In this document: positions 12,049-22,809 of the stretch, piece by piece | How the letters are laid out: every line of letters begins with the position of its first letter | Numbering within the stretch: the first letter of the stretch is position 1 | DNA from: Erodium maritimum | Lineage: Eukaryota; Streptophyta; Magnoliopsida; Geraniales; Geraniaceae | Assembly (NCBI GenBank): GCA_963921825.1 | Contig: OY997591.1 | Location: 14,379,515-14,443,514, forward strand | DNA length: 64,000 nucleotides | Direction: 5' to 3' | Made by a program: the position numbers and the translations under genes | The notes under the pieces: generated by a model | Database searches by the model: none | Seen by the model: the letters and a program-made list of their open reading frames with translations, nothing else | What the model was told of the DNA's origin: nothing

Positions 12049-12480
12049 AGCCGGTTGATGAATTCTCACGTACTTGTTATCGATCAGCTGAGAGAGTGAT
12101 GATCTAATCAACGGAGAGATTGGTGGCGGAGAAGAAAAAGATATTAAGAGCTTTCAAGAAAGAGGGATGGCAATTTGGTAATTATTGAATGAAGAGAAGG
12201 GGAGAGAGAGAGGCTCCTTTGAAGAAGAGGGTATCGCAGCTTTTTGTTGAATGGATCATCTTTCAGTTGTCATGTACAGCTCGATCTCATCATCATCTTC
12301 CATATCTCCGAGTTCTCTCTCTCTCCACTTCTCTGCAAATCAGAGGGTGATCTCGTGGTCTGTGTTGGGTTCATTATAAAACAACTGGGAGGAGAGAGAG
12401 AAAGCACGGAACAGTTTGGTAGAGAGGGAGAGCCAATGGGAGGGCTTGGAATTACTTAGATCCCACATAGCAGCAAGCAA
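12049..12480 (-). promoter_or_regulatory. 5' leader and proximal promoter of the IDD gene (approximate)
   Basis: Lies directly upstream of the chosen start codon. It is rich in CT/GA tracts (for example about 12196-12212 and 12314-12330), as is common in plant 5' UTRs. The in-frame ATG at 12111 falls in it. No TATA box could be placed with confidence. Confidence 0.4.
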
Positions 12481-12710
12481 ATGGGCCACAACAAGACACC
12501 GAGCAAAAACATCCCCACAATCAAACAAATACTTCTAAATTCATTTCTCTCACACAAATAATTAATTGACACACATACAAATATACATGGTTTGATCATG
12601 CATTAATCTAAGGGTTAAATTCAACAAAAAATCTATTCATATAACTTGTCAACAAGTAAATAAGTAAAAAAAAAGGCTTCTTCTCTATTCATTTTATATT
12701 ATGTTCACTT

Positions 12711-12836
12711 TACTATATAAATGTAAAAACTTTTTCGAATTTACATCAGTTTCAACGCTTGTATGGGTTTTTTAGATGTAAATTCGGAAAGTTTGGGGGG
12801 TGCTATGAAGTGTTTTTACATTTATATAATAAAATG
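12711..12836. repeat. Hairpin repeat, MITE-like
   Basis: The left arm (ACTATATAAATGTAAAAAC, then CGAATTTACATC) is complementary to the right arm (GATGTAAATTCGGAAAG, then GTTTTTACATTTATATAAT). It is non-coding and AT-rich. Target-site duplications are not clear. Confidence 0.6.
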
Positions 12837-12839
12837 ATA

Positions 12840-13108
12840 ATCGTGTATACATTTATACAATTTATAATGTACCGCTTGTCACATTAACAAAGTATATCAT
12901 AGCTATTTGTATTATGGAGGATCTAATGCATAAGAGTGTTACATTCGTGGTCAACACGCGCTATAACAACGGCTAACCGCGTTGTAATAAGTCAAAATTC
13001 GCGCTTTTGATCTTTTTCGTCTATTATTTATATCTGACGGCCCACAATGATATATACTTCGTTTGCTCGATAAGGGAGATTTGTACTAGATGTTATGTAT
13101 ATATATAT
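12840..13108. other. Intergenic, no gene seen
   Basis: No conserved frame. It includes the motif GGTCAACACGCGCTATA at about 12950, which recurs in nearby repeats (13276 on the other strand, 19196, 19710). It ends in a TA microsatellite at about 13095-13112. Confidence 0.4.
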
Positions 13109-13559
13109 ATATAAGGGTGGTATCTAGTACAAACCACCCCTATTGTGCAAACCGAGAACTTATGAGAGTAGTAGGATATGCACGCTAATGTCATCGAAGC
13201 ACAACATATGTGTACACATGGTTTTTTTTGTGCGGTGGAAATTTCATAAATAACACGAACTTTCTTGTCATTTGATCGCATTATGGCGCGTGTTGACCAC
13301 GCCTGCAACGAATGAAGGTACAAACATCGGTGTATGTAAGGTACCATCACTTTTTTGTGTGTAAGGTATCAATACTTTGCACGTAAGTATCAACACTTTG
13401 TATGTAAGGTACATGCACTTGTATATGTAAGGTACTAACACTTGTGTATGTTATGTTTATACCAACACTTGTGTACGTGTGTAAGGTACCAACACTTTCT
13501 TATGTAAGGTATCAACACATTTGTGCGTGAATGCGCGCACTAATGCTAAGGGCTGGTTC
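13109..13559 (+). repeat. Minisatellite-bearing repeat family, copy A
   Basis: It starts with the self-complementary GGGTGGTATCTAGTACAAAC plus CACCC block, continues with a unique-looking segment (GTCATCGAAGCACAAC, then GGCGCGTGTTGACCACGCC), and ends in degenerate short repeats of the type AACACTTGTGTATGTAAGGT at about 13315-13520. The same order occurs inverted at 19495-19895. The repeat is interrupted at 13560 by solo LTR 2, so its far end should resume after 18738. Confidence 0.65.
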
Positions 13560-14320
13560 TGTAAGAACCGCCCCGGTCGATCCATGTCAAACCGGTGATT
13601 TTAGGCGAAAGTTGACTTTCCGTCGGAAAAGTCAACCGATGACTCTGGGAGTCATTCGGGACCTTTCTGGGACCCAAATAACTTAGCCGTCGTTACGGTT
13701 AGCTTAGTTGGGTCGTTTCCTTTCAAATGTGTAATTTTGAGAGAAAGTCAACTCGGGTCAAACTTAGCTTAATTAAGGACTAAAACTAATTAAATTATTT
13801 GAGCTGGATTTATTTGGGTTAGAGGTGGATCCCACATGGACATGTGTCCATGGTGGCTTGAAGGAGAAGAAATGGGTCTAGAAAAACTCATTTTCCCCCA
13901 CTTGAGCCAAGGAGAAGGAAGAGACTTAAAGGGGCATTCTAGACTTTTCAAGGTTAGGTTTTAAGGCAATTTGGGACACAATTTCAGCCGCTATTTGTTG
14001 TTGGCCGAATTTTAGAGAGAGAGAGAAAAGGGAGAGAAGCCATGAAAGCTTGAAGAGGAAGAAGAAAGAGAGAAATGAGGGAGCTTTGGGGTCATTTCTT
14101 CACCAAAAGCTTGGATTCTTCTATTTTCTTCTTCTATTCTCCATTTCTAAGGTAAATCTTCAATCTAATCTTGTTTTTGATGAAGTTGTGTAGTGGGTTT
14201 GAGTAGAGAGTACTTGAACTAGTGGATTTTGGGTGTTGGATGGTTTAGATGATGATTTTTGAAGAAGAAATGGAGTTTGATGATGAAATCTTAGTGGGTT
14301 TGTGTTATTTTGTTGAAACC

Positions 14321-16859
14321 TGTCACGCCCCAAATCCGGTTTTGACTGGACTCGAGACGTGAACTTAAAGGAATAATAAATAAAACAATTTTAAAGGAAA
14401 TAAAGTTTATAGTAATAATAAATTGTAACCATAAACCGATAAAAAGAGTCAACAGCTCATAAATCCAGTGCTAATGTTTAATTCAAAAAATACAGTACGT
14501 CTCTAGACAAGCTAGCCTAGGACCCTCGCTAGCTCCCACACATCGAGCATCCAGCTAGCACAAATCCCACTCAAGACCTGAAACACAACAAGGTAAGGGG
14601 TGAGCTTTCGCTCAGTAGGAAAAGTAGTTAAGATTATGAACATCAGTTCACCACCACGAGTAACCGTCCAATTAGGGCATACTAGCAAAGCATAACTATC
14701 AACAACGCCCACGGGACAAGTATCGACCATCAATAACTCTCGTAAGACTACAATCACACATAAACAATGCACAAAGCCAATCAACACGCACAGAACACAC
14801 AACAGAACAACGCATAACTTGGTACAACCGTTCCCAACGTCACCGACTATCACAACCCGTCCCATTTATATCGTACCGGAACATGGAGCATCGGTCCCGA
14901 CATCTTCCCATCCCGTAGACTCGGGGTAACATCCCAGACCGAAATCCCTCAGTCGGACGTCTTCCCGTCACGTAGAATCGGGGCCTCATGCATAACGGAC
15001 CGGCACATACCTCGGTCGTACGCCTTCCCGGACCACATAGCATCGGGGTAATGGTTAAACCGTCCTCGTCCTCGACACTCTATACCACATAATCTCTTAG
15101 TGTAGGTATCCTACTGGACACGAATCCTCTTGAAACACACATCAAGAGAATAACACGCATCACAATGCCATAGTTCGACCACGGTATACCAACCGAGCCA
15201 ACTCACCATAACACACAAATCGGTCTATCACTCACCCGATCATATCACAACCAAGGGTTCACATCACATCAAACACGGCGCACTTGCCCACACATAGCCA
15301 AACATGCTACACCGAGTATATCATAACATGATTCTTAATCTTATCGACACCTAGTCACACATCATGCATCTCAATCAAAGATCATGGCATTTCAATCAGC
15401 ACACAACCTAAGGCTCGACATGGCCATTCTACCAGCACGACAATTTCCCAAGAATTGAAAGCGATTATTTTAGTGAATCACATCCTACATGCAACTAAGA
15501 ATCGTCCGATTATTATGTAATTGAAAGCGGTTATTCTAGTGAATCACATCCTTTATGCGAACTAGGACCTTTCCGGTTATTATTATTATTCTAAAGCATG
15601 CTAGTAACTTTCCGTAATTCAACCGGTATTCGCTACGTTCCCTACCTCAAAAGTAATCAAGTCTCAACTCCTAGCTGTTGACGACCTGGCTAGCTTCCTC
15701 TCTGTCTCGTCACGAAGTCCAAAACGTCTCCTCCTCCTCCGCGCTCGGGTCCAAAGTCTTGGATCACAAAACAACACCCGAATTAAGAGTAATTCACAAA
15801 GGTTTAAAGAGGAAAAACTCCCAATTAACCTCAAAAGGACCCGGTTATGGATAACCGCTCCAATTACTCGAAATTCAACAAAATGGGCTCAAAATGCCCA
15901 ATTCAGGTCTGCCATGGATCTGGTCACGGATCTGTGGGCTGCGCCGTCACGGTTCTCCTCACGGAGCCGTGATTGACGCCGTCACGGATCCGTGACGGTT
16001 CAGCACTGTTCCGCCTTCTTCTTCCTCCAGCCGCGATTTTCACGAAAATATCCCCAAAACCTCCATTGATGATCATCCAAAGCTCCAAAAACAGTCCTTA
16101 AACGTCTCTACTTCAAAACCCACCATGGGTATTCATCAAAACTCCATAAAACTCAACAAAATCAATCATCTAACATCATTTCTCTCCAAAAATTCATCAT
16201 CCAAACACCAAACTCCAAAACCCACCAAGTTCTTCCATTCTCCTCCAAAACCCATGAACCATAATTGATAGAAACGAAAATAGAAGAGGGATTTACCTTG
16301 AGGATGAAGAATAGATGAAGAATCAAGAGTTTTTTGAGAGATTTTGGGTAGAAAATGGCTTCAAGCTTCCATTTTCCTCTTTTCTTCTTCTTCAAGTCTC
16401 CAAAACCAATTTTCTTCTTCCTCTCTCTCCCAAATTCGGCCACAATAGAAAAATGGCTGAAAAGTGACCCAAGTGAGGGCTTTAACCTACCCTTGAAATG
16501 TCCAATATGCCCTCTCACTTAAATGCCTTTTACGCCCAAGCTTTTGAGGGTAAAATGGTCCTTAGACCTTGTTTCTTCTCCTCCAAGCCACTATGGACAT
16601 GTGTCCATAGTGGGGACCACCTCATTCAAATTAAAAACTCGAGGTTTGACCGAAGTTGACTCCGGGTTGACTTTTTTAATATTATAGTCAACGGAAAGGA
16701 AACAGCCTAACTAAGCTAACCGTAACGACGGCTAAGATTTTTGGGCCCCGGAAAGGTCCCGAATGACTCTCAGAGTCATTTTTTTACTTTTCCGATAAAA
16801 AGTCAACTTTCGCCGAAAACCTCCGGTTCGACCGGGATCGACCGCGGGCGGTAATTACA
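14321..16859 (+). mobile_element. Solo LTR copy 3, nested in copy 2 (TSD AACC)
   Basis: Starts TGTCACGCCCCAAATCCGG and ends GCGGGCGGTAATTACA. AACC flanks it at 14317-14320 and 16860-16863. At 2539 bp it matches copies 1 and 2 in landmarks: a GGGTGAGC..CGCTCAGTAGG block (14606), the CG-rich dyad repeats, and a terminal AAGTCAAC..GGTTCGACCGGG region. Its orientation is opposite to its host, so it must have arrived as a separate insertion rather than by duplication of the host LTR. Confidence 0.8.
15920..16000 (+). repeat. CG-rich dyad repeats in solo LTR 3
   Basis: GTCACGG units at 15923, 15946 and 15981; the last two are 35 bp apart. Positions 15979-15998 form a perfect 20-bp palindrome, CCGTCACGGATCCGTGACGG, identical to the one in copy 2 at 16995-17014. 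Confidence 0.85.
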
Positions 16860-16989
16860 AACCCCATTTAGCTAGTGAAGTATTGAGGTTTATGAGACTG
16901 TTTTGGAGGTTTTTGGTTGATAAAAAATGGAGTTTTGAGGGTTTAATTTCGGGGAAGAAGAAGCTGGAGGAAGAAGAAGGCGGAACAGT

Positions 16990-17165
16990 CAGACCCGTCA
17001 CGGATCCGTGACGGACACCATGACGGAATGCGTCACGGCTCCATGACGGAGGCCGTGACGGCACACGTCACGGTTCCGTGACGTCACCTGTGACGGGGAA
17101 CCTCACGGTTCCGTAACCCGAACCGTCACAGAGTTCGTCAAGGCTCCGTGACCCGAACCGTGGTA
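16990..17165 (-). repeat. 35-bp dyad minisatellite in solo LTR 2
   Basis: C(G/C)TCA-type unit starts lie at 16996, 17031, 17066, 17101 and 17136, an exact 35-bp period over five units. Each unit carries a version of CGTCACGG(A/T/C)TCCGTGAC. The first is inside a perfect 20-bp palindrome (16995-17014). Confidence 0.9.
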
Positions 17166-18738
17166 GATCAGATTTGGGCCTTTTGGGCCCATTTTGGTGA
17201 ATTTCGAGTAATTGGGACGATTACCTATAACCGAGTCCTTTTGGGCTTAATTGGGAATGTTTCTCTCTAAAACCGCTTTTGAATTAGTTTTAATTCTCGG
17301 ATTGCTTTGTGCTCTTAGACGTTAGACCCGAGCTCGGCGGAGGAGGCTTTTAGGCATCTTGAAGTGACTAAGCGTTTGGAAAGCGATCGAGGTAGGGAAA
17401 GTAGCGAATATCGGTTTAATTGCGGAAAGTTACTAGTATGCATATAGGTTGCGAATACTTGATATAATGATAAAATTGCATGTAGGATGTGAGGAGCGAG
17501 TGAAATGAGGGATAACTTACGAGCCAGGTCGTGCCGTAAGTTTGGGAGTTGTCGTGCTGTAGAAATGCATGTGGGTCATGTCGAGCCCTTAGGATTGTGT
17601 GTTGATTGTAGTGCTATGTTTGATGACTTGTGACGTTTTATATGTGGTTTATCCGTTGTTAGATTGAGGATCATGATATGGCATGCTTGGTGTGAGATAT
17701 CCGTATGTTATGTCCAGTATGAGATGCTTGGTATGACGTGAACCGATGTTTTGTGATATGATCGGGTGAATGATAGACCGATGTGATGTGTTCGGTAAGA
17801 TTGTGTGGTTTGGTATACCGGTAGTTGAATTATGGCATTGTGATATGTTGAGACTCTCTTGAGTGCGTTCCAAGACGAGGTAATCCGGTATGATACCTAC
17901 ACCGAGGGAGGGTTTCAGTGTAGGGTATCTAGGCCGAAGGTGTTGTCCCACGTACGTGGTCCCCAGGTGATACTAGTTCCAGTACGATACCTACATCGAG
18001 GGGGTATGTCGGTGTAGGGTATCTAGGTCGAGGATGGTGTGATCCATACCCCGATGCTGTGTGGTCCGGGAAGACATCGAGGCCGATGTTGTGTGATCCG
18101 GCATGATGTATTGTGAGTTATACCCCACGGTTGTGTGTTCTGGAAGATATCTAGACCGATGTTGTGTGTTCCGGTACAATATGATTGAGACGGGCTGTGG
18201 AAGCCGGTGACGTTGGGGACTGCTGTACGGGACGTGTGATTGTTTTCTTGTGTGTTGTATGTTTGATGATTGGATAAGTGATGTGAGTACAGTGTGATAG
18301 TGGTCATGTAAGTATGTTTGTGATTATATGTTCTCCGTGGATGTCATTAGTGTTGTGCCTTACTAGTATGCCCTATTTGGACGGTTACTCGTGGTGGTGA
18401 GCGGATACTCATCACCTTAACTACTTTTTCCTACTAAGCAAAAACTCACCCCTTTAATTTATTGTTCTACAGGTTTTGAGCGGGATTTGGTCTAGCAGGA
18501 TTCTCGGAGCTTGGGAGCTAGCGAGGGTCTTAGGCTAGTATGGTCTAGAGACGTACTGTTTTATTGTCACTAAACTTATTTATTATTTGGTTTTGCCGAG
18601 CTGTTGACTCGTGATGTTACTTGGATCTTTTGAACTATTATTGGAGACTTATTTTGGTTTTGAAGTAGCTTTTATTATTTAATATTTTAGTTCACGTCTC
18701 GAGTCCGGTCAAAACCGGATTTGGGGCGTGACAGGTTC

Positions 18739-19195
18739 ACATAGCCCTTTTTACTATGGAATTAGTCCTACGTACCTATCTTAGATTCACGTCGCAGATA
18801 GAAGGTAAGGCGCATATGATCTTTCTTCTTCAATGCCAGGATTTTATGTCTGGTTTGAAGAGTCAATCAAAAAAGAAAAGAGCTAGCAATAAAATGAGAT
18901 ATAGGGATGAACCTTTATCGTCTTTATTTTGAATAACTTGGATAACATTTTATCCTTATGGATTTTTGAGATAGGTTATTGATATGTTATTTCTACTAGT
19001 GTTCCTCCTCTTACTAATGTTAATTCAATTTTTAAAGATTCGATACGTGCAACTCTTTAATTACCTATGGCATTCTTTGATTGACCTAATCTCGTAGTAC
19101 ATGGCTATGCCCATGAGACTAATGTAATCAGTTCATTCCATCACCTTACTTCTATGTTAATTCAGTCTTTCTGTACAACAAAATCAACAAGAAAG
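18739..19195. other. Intergenic, no gene seen
   Basis: AT-rich. No conserved frame or RNA was recognised. It may contain the displaced far end of repeat copy A from 13559. Confidence 0.4.
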
Positions 19196-19494
19196 GTCAA
19201 CTGCGCTATAGTAGCGGTCAACATGTGCGTAAAAAGACACATGTCAGCATCTTGCGCGCTCCGATGACATCAACGCGCGCGTATCCGATGGCTCATGTGT
19301 GTTCTCAATTTTCACGTTAAGGGTTCGTTCTCATTTGATACCATAAGGGTCATCGGATGCGTACACTGATGTCATCCGAGTAAATTAAGAAAGCACAGAA
19401 GCCATCGGATGCGTGCATGTTGATGTCATTGGAGCGCGCAAGATTGTAACACGTGTCATTTTTCACGCATGATGACCGCTACTATAGCGTGGTT
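19196..19494. mobile_element. Small foldback element with arms of about 105 bp
   Basis: The left arm begins GGTCAACTGCGCTATAGTAG; the right arm's complement begins GGTCAACCACGCTATAGTAG. Complementarity continues through CGGTCA, GACAC(A/G)TGT, TCTTGCGCGCTCC(G/A)ATGAC, ATCAAC and ATCCGATGGCT on both arms, leaving only a short loop. It is non-coding. A TSD is not certain because the terminus shares the GGTCAAC motif with its neighbours. Confidence 0.7.
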
Positions 19495-19895
19495 GACCAC
19501 GCACACCCACGCAAAAAATGTGTGGGTAGCTTACATAGCAAAATGTTTGCACCTTAAATACAAAAGTGTTGGTAACTACACACAAAATTCTAATACTTAC
19601 ATGCAAAGTGATGGTACCTTATACACAAAAAAATGTTGGTACCTTATCCGCAATGGTGTTGGAACCTTACATACACGGGTGTTGGAATCTTTGTGAGTTG
19701 CAGGCGTGATCAACACGCGCTACATTTTGGTCGAATGGCTGGAAAGTACGTTTTGTTTAAAAAATTGTCACCGCGCAAAAAATGACACTTGTACGCATTT
19801 GTTGCGCTTCGATGACGTCAGTGTGCACGCATCTGATGGCTCCCGTGCGTTCTCAGTTGTACAATAAGGGTGGTTTGTACGTTATACCATCCATA
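19495..19895 (-). repeat. Minisatellite-bearing repeat family, copy B (inverted)
   Basis: Read on the minus strand from 19895 it gives the same order as copy A at 13109: a GGTGGTATAACGTACAAACC plus ACCC block, GTCATCGAAGCGCAAC, GCGCGTGTTGATCACGCC, then short repeats around AACACCCGTGTATGTAAGG. It is non-coding. Related short repeats also continue at 19900-19970. Confidence 0.65.
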
Positions 19896-19969
19896 TATAT
19901 AAATACACTATTGGTACCTTACATACAAAGTGCTGGTACTTACATGCAAATGGTTAATACTTTACAGGT

Positions 19970-20460
19970 GACAAGTCTTTGTGACCATCACTTATATACC
20001 TCATATGTATGTATCCAGATCTGAGTACAACATGAATAACTATCTTGTCAGGAGTAACTCTTAGTTATGTCAAGACATGAATCAACATATATAGATAGTA
20101 TGTTGATGTCATGGTCGTAAGACTAAGATCTATTTTGGTAGTTGAGAAACACTCATCTCTCATGTTCTATGGAGTATTCTCAAGTTGGGTCATTCAATGT
20201 TAAACTCTTTGACATGTGTAACCTTGAAGCATATCTTTATATGCATGACCAGTAAAACGCAATCCTCCAATCAACGCTTGTACTAGCTCTAACTATCGAT
20301 TTAGGCAAGGGACAAATGAATACACTCACTCCCATAAGAGTTCGACTACCGGAAACAATGCCTTTATATCTATGTAGTTAACATTATATTAAATTATAAC
20401 AAAAAGTTTGCAAACTTTTATTCACTCACAAAGGCGTTGTAATATACCAATGTTGATTAA
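19970..20460 (+). repeat. LTR-like dispersed repeat, inverted copy of 960-1340
   Basis: About 19975-20235 is the reverse complement of about 975-1260, sharing blocks such as CATGGTCGTA(A/G)GACTAAGATC and TATCTTGTCAGGAGTA. It is non-coding. The element type is undetermined; an old LTR is the likeliest source. Confidence 0.55.
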
Positions 20461-20479
20461 CCTAGGGCACGAAACCCAA

Positions 20480-20900
20480 TAATTCTAGTCCACAGTGATA
20501 ATTGAGGCTCATGTTATTGCGACAGCCCTAGCATTTTCCAAAGACATAGGCCGACCAAAGCTTTTTATATGGTCGAATGCACTGACTGTGCTCTACATGG
20601 TCACATCAGAATCACCATCCATCTCGGATATACGTACTCTCTCATATCAATTTGAGATATTATTCCGGATATACGTACTCTCTTACCTCAATTTGAAAAT
20701 ATTAAACTCGGATTCGCCAAAATGTCAGCAAATAAGGCTTTCCATTGGCTTGTCAGGAAAACTTGTTTTATGCATGTCCTTATATGGTCGGGGCTATCTT
20801 TGAGGCACTTGTTTTCTTGTCGCAGACATCCAATAAAAATCTCGCTTATTTCGTTAATTTTTTTTACAGAATGCATGACAAAAAGAATGGGTAAGTGAAG
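20480..20900 (+). pseudogene. LINE RNase H and 3' end fragment
   Basis: The plus-strand translation IEAHVIATALAFSKDIGRPK matches the LINE RNase H pattern of an E-x-x-A helix. It is followed by LFIWSNALTVLYMV, where a SD-x-x-x-L motif normally sits, and later, in another frame, by ANKAFHWLVRKTCFM, like the RNase H end THWLAKKTRFM of the LINE at 34605-38420. In a live LINE this domain removes RNA during target-primed reverse transcription. Frameshifts and truncation make it a remnant. Confidence 0.6.
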
Positions 20901-20929
20901 TTACTCAAAAAAGTTTCTCTCTCGTTTTG

Positions 20930-22808
20930 AGAGCCTCCCTAGACCTAGCATGTCCGCCGCTATGGAGCATCCTTTTGCCGCCGCCCCTGCTGCACCGCCT
21001 GGAGTTGTTGGCTTCGCCGTCCCCGTGTTCGAATGTCCCATCTCATGGACCTCCTCGAAGACCATGCCTAGGGAGGGAATCAAATATGGATGGAAGTGGG
21101 TGACCATCCCACAACCATCGGAGCCTCTCCTCCTCCTCTCTCCTTAGTGACTTCGTCGACTCCTCGTTCAATCACCATTTACCCTTCTCCCTCTTTACCA
21201 CTATCACCTGCCCTATCCATTCCAGGGGGAATGATAGCCCCACCACCGCCCTACTCCCCCTTCCCAGACGTCTCGGACTCGTCTCCTCTGTTAGGGGCTT
21301 CAGCGGGTTCTATAGGATCGTTGAGACCCTTTGGCCCGCCACCGTTAAAATTTAACCTCCCTATTGGGGATCTATCTCGACAAATGAGAGGGCCGGCGTT
21401 GGAGACGGCGGCGTACAGAGCCTTCTGCTTCAAGTTGTAGGTCATCTCCCCGCGGACCAAACCCTAGTTTTTGTCTAAGGGCTCACCGCCGCCAGCACCA
21501 CGCCTACCATCACCACGACCTGGCTTTGGTGCGCGGGAGGCATGACAGTGGCCCTAGGGCCCCAACCTATACCCAAGCCACAAGATCCCTCCCTTTCTAC
21601 ACCGGAATCCCCTGGATGTGGCCAACCAAGTCCTTGCTCTAACGTCTGGGCCTTCTGCCGAACGGTCTGGGATGCGGCCCACATTAGTCCGGTTGAGTTC
21701 CATGCCTTCCTGATTACCGGTGGGAGTGGTGAGGGATACGATGGAGTTTTTGATGTCCGTCCAGGTCCTGACAATGCAGACCCAACGTTGGGGATGGAAT
21801 CGTGACGACCATGGGGTGTGTGGACGTATGATGGAGTCCTTCTTGCACTGGATCACTAAGCACTGGAGGTTGAGACAGACATGGGCTTGGCTTTACTCCG
21901 ATGAGAGTCGGTCCGGGGCTGGTAGGTCTACAGTCAGACGACCGAATAGGTCGGGCCCCTCAAGGCGTTACGAGCAAGGACCTCTACCGACATATTGGAA
22001 GAGATCTCCACGTGATGTCCTAATAGGGGAACCTCGGCCTTGTACACACCGTCAATTTCATGAGGCCCAAGATGGAGCAGGCATGGTTTGGGATGAAGAT
22101 GGGAAGGATACTGCTCAGAGTGCAATGACATTGGACCCGATACCTACTGCTACACTATCCCCCCTAGGCGGGGTCGACATAACACTAGACCTGATGCCTA
22201 ACCTGGTTTCCAGGTATCGGGTTGGGATACTAGTCCACGGCCAGCACGAGGCCACCTCCCACCGTGTTCTTTTGTACACGGGAGGATCAGGGGGTCGGGT
22301 TTTGGTCAACTTTCTGCCTGGACTGCTAACCCGCTGACCCCCAACATGGTGGGATCGGAGGAGGGGGTTGCGCCTTGATTTCTGAGGCAGTTGTGACAGC
22401 CCCAGTTCGTGCAGAAACAATTGTTGGGAACCTGAAGATGGGGGCGTCTGGCGCATCAAGATATGACCCATCAGTCGCGGGGATGAAGCCCCGCTGGAAG
22501 GAATGAGGCATCGATGGAGCATCGGGGACTGGCCCTGGGAGGGGTCCCCACACGATGCGTTGCCTCCCACTATCACCATTACCGTCGAGGTCCCTTTAGA
22601 TCTCCGGTATCCCTTTCCCCAACCCATATTCTGTCATTGCTTATAGGGCATCGATTCAACAATGTCAAGGACGATTCTACTAAGAAAAGAATAACAAACA
22701 TTTTTAAATGTTCTTGTCCTGTTTTTCGTGGTCAGAGAGTCTCTGATGCACTTTATTGTTGTTACATATTTTAATTAATGAAATCTACACCTTTCGCTCA
22801 AAAAAAAG
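20930..22808 (+). mobile_element. ORF1-only LINE derivative with A-rich tail
   Basis: It starts with GC-rich, Pro/Ala-rich coding sequence (ATG at 20950, MSAAMEHPFAAAPAAPPGVV), continues through disrupted frames, and ends in a LINE-like tail: TTAATGAAATCTACACCTTT, CGCT, then AAAAAAAA at 22801. Around 21805-21860, GVCGRMMESFLHWITKH resembles a damaged CCHC zinc knuckle. No endonuclease or reverse transcriptase motif occurs anywhere between. The layout equals that of 45100-47228. Either ORF2 was deleted or this is a non-autonomous LINE form. Confidence 0.5.
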
Positions 22809-22809
22809 A

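Larger units (their letters stand above)
13560..18733 (-). mobile_element. Solo LTR copy 2, interrupted by copy 3 (TSD GGTTC)
   Basis: On the plus strand it begins TGTAAGAACCGCCCCGGTCG and ends CCGGATTTGGGGCGTGACA, the reverse complement of the copy 1 ends, so it is minus-oriented. GGTTC occurs at 13555-13559 and 18734-18738, a perfect 5-bp TSD. Subtracting the nested copy 3 (14321-16859) and its 4-bp duplication leaves about 2631 bp. No domains, primer site or second LTR are seen; all long open frames inside are composition artefacts. Confidence 0.82.

Noticed and set aside
13093-13350. Short minus-strand frame of 85 residues in repeat copy A
   Set aside because: It lies in a minisatellite-bearing repeat that recurs inverted at 19495-19895 without keeping the frame.
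16990-17165. CRISPR-like palindromic repeats
   Set aside because: A contiguous 35-bp minisatellite within an LTR; whole units repeat, with no constant-repeat/variable-spacer pattern.
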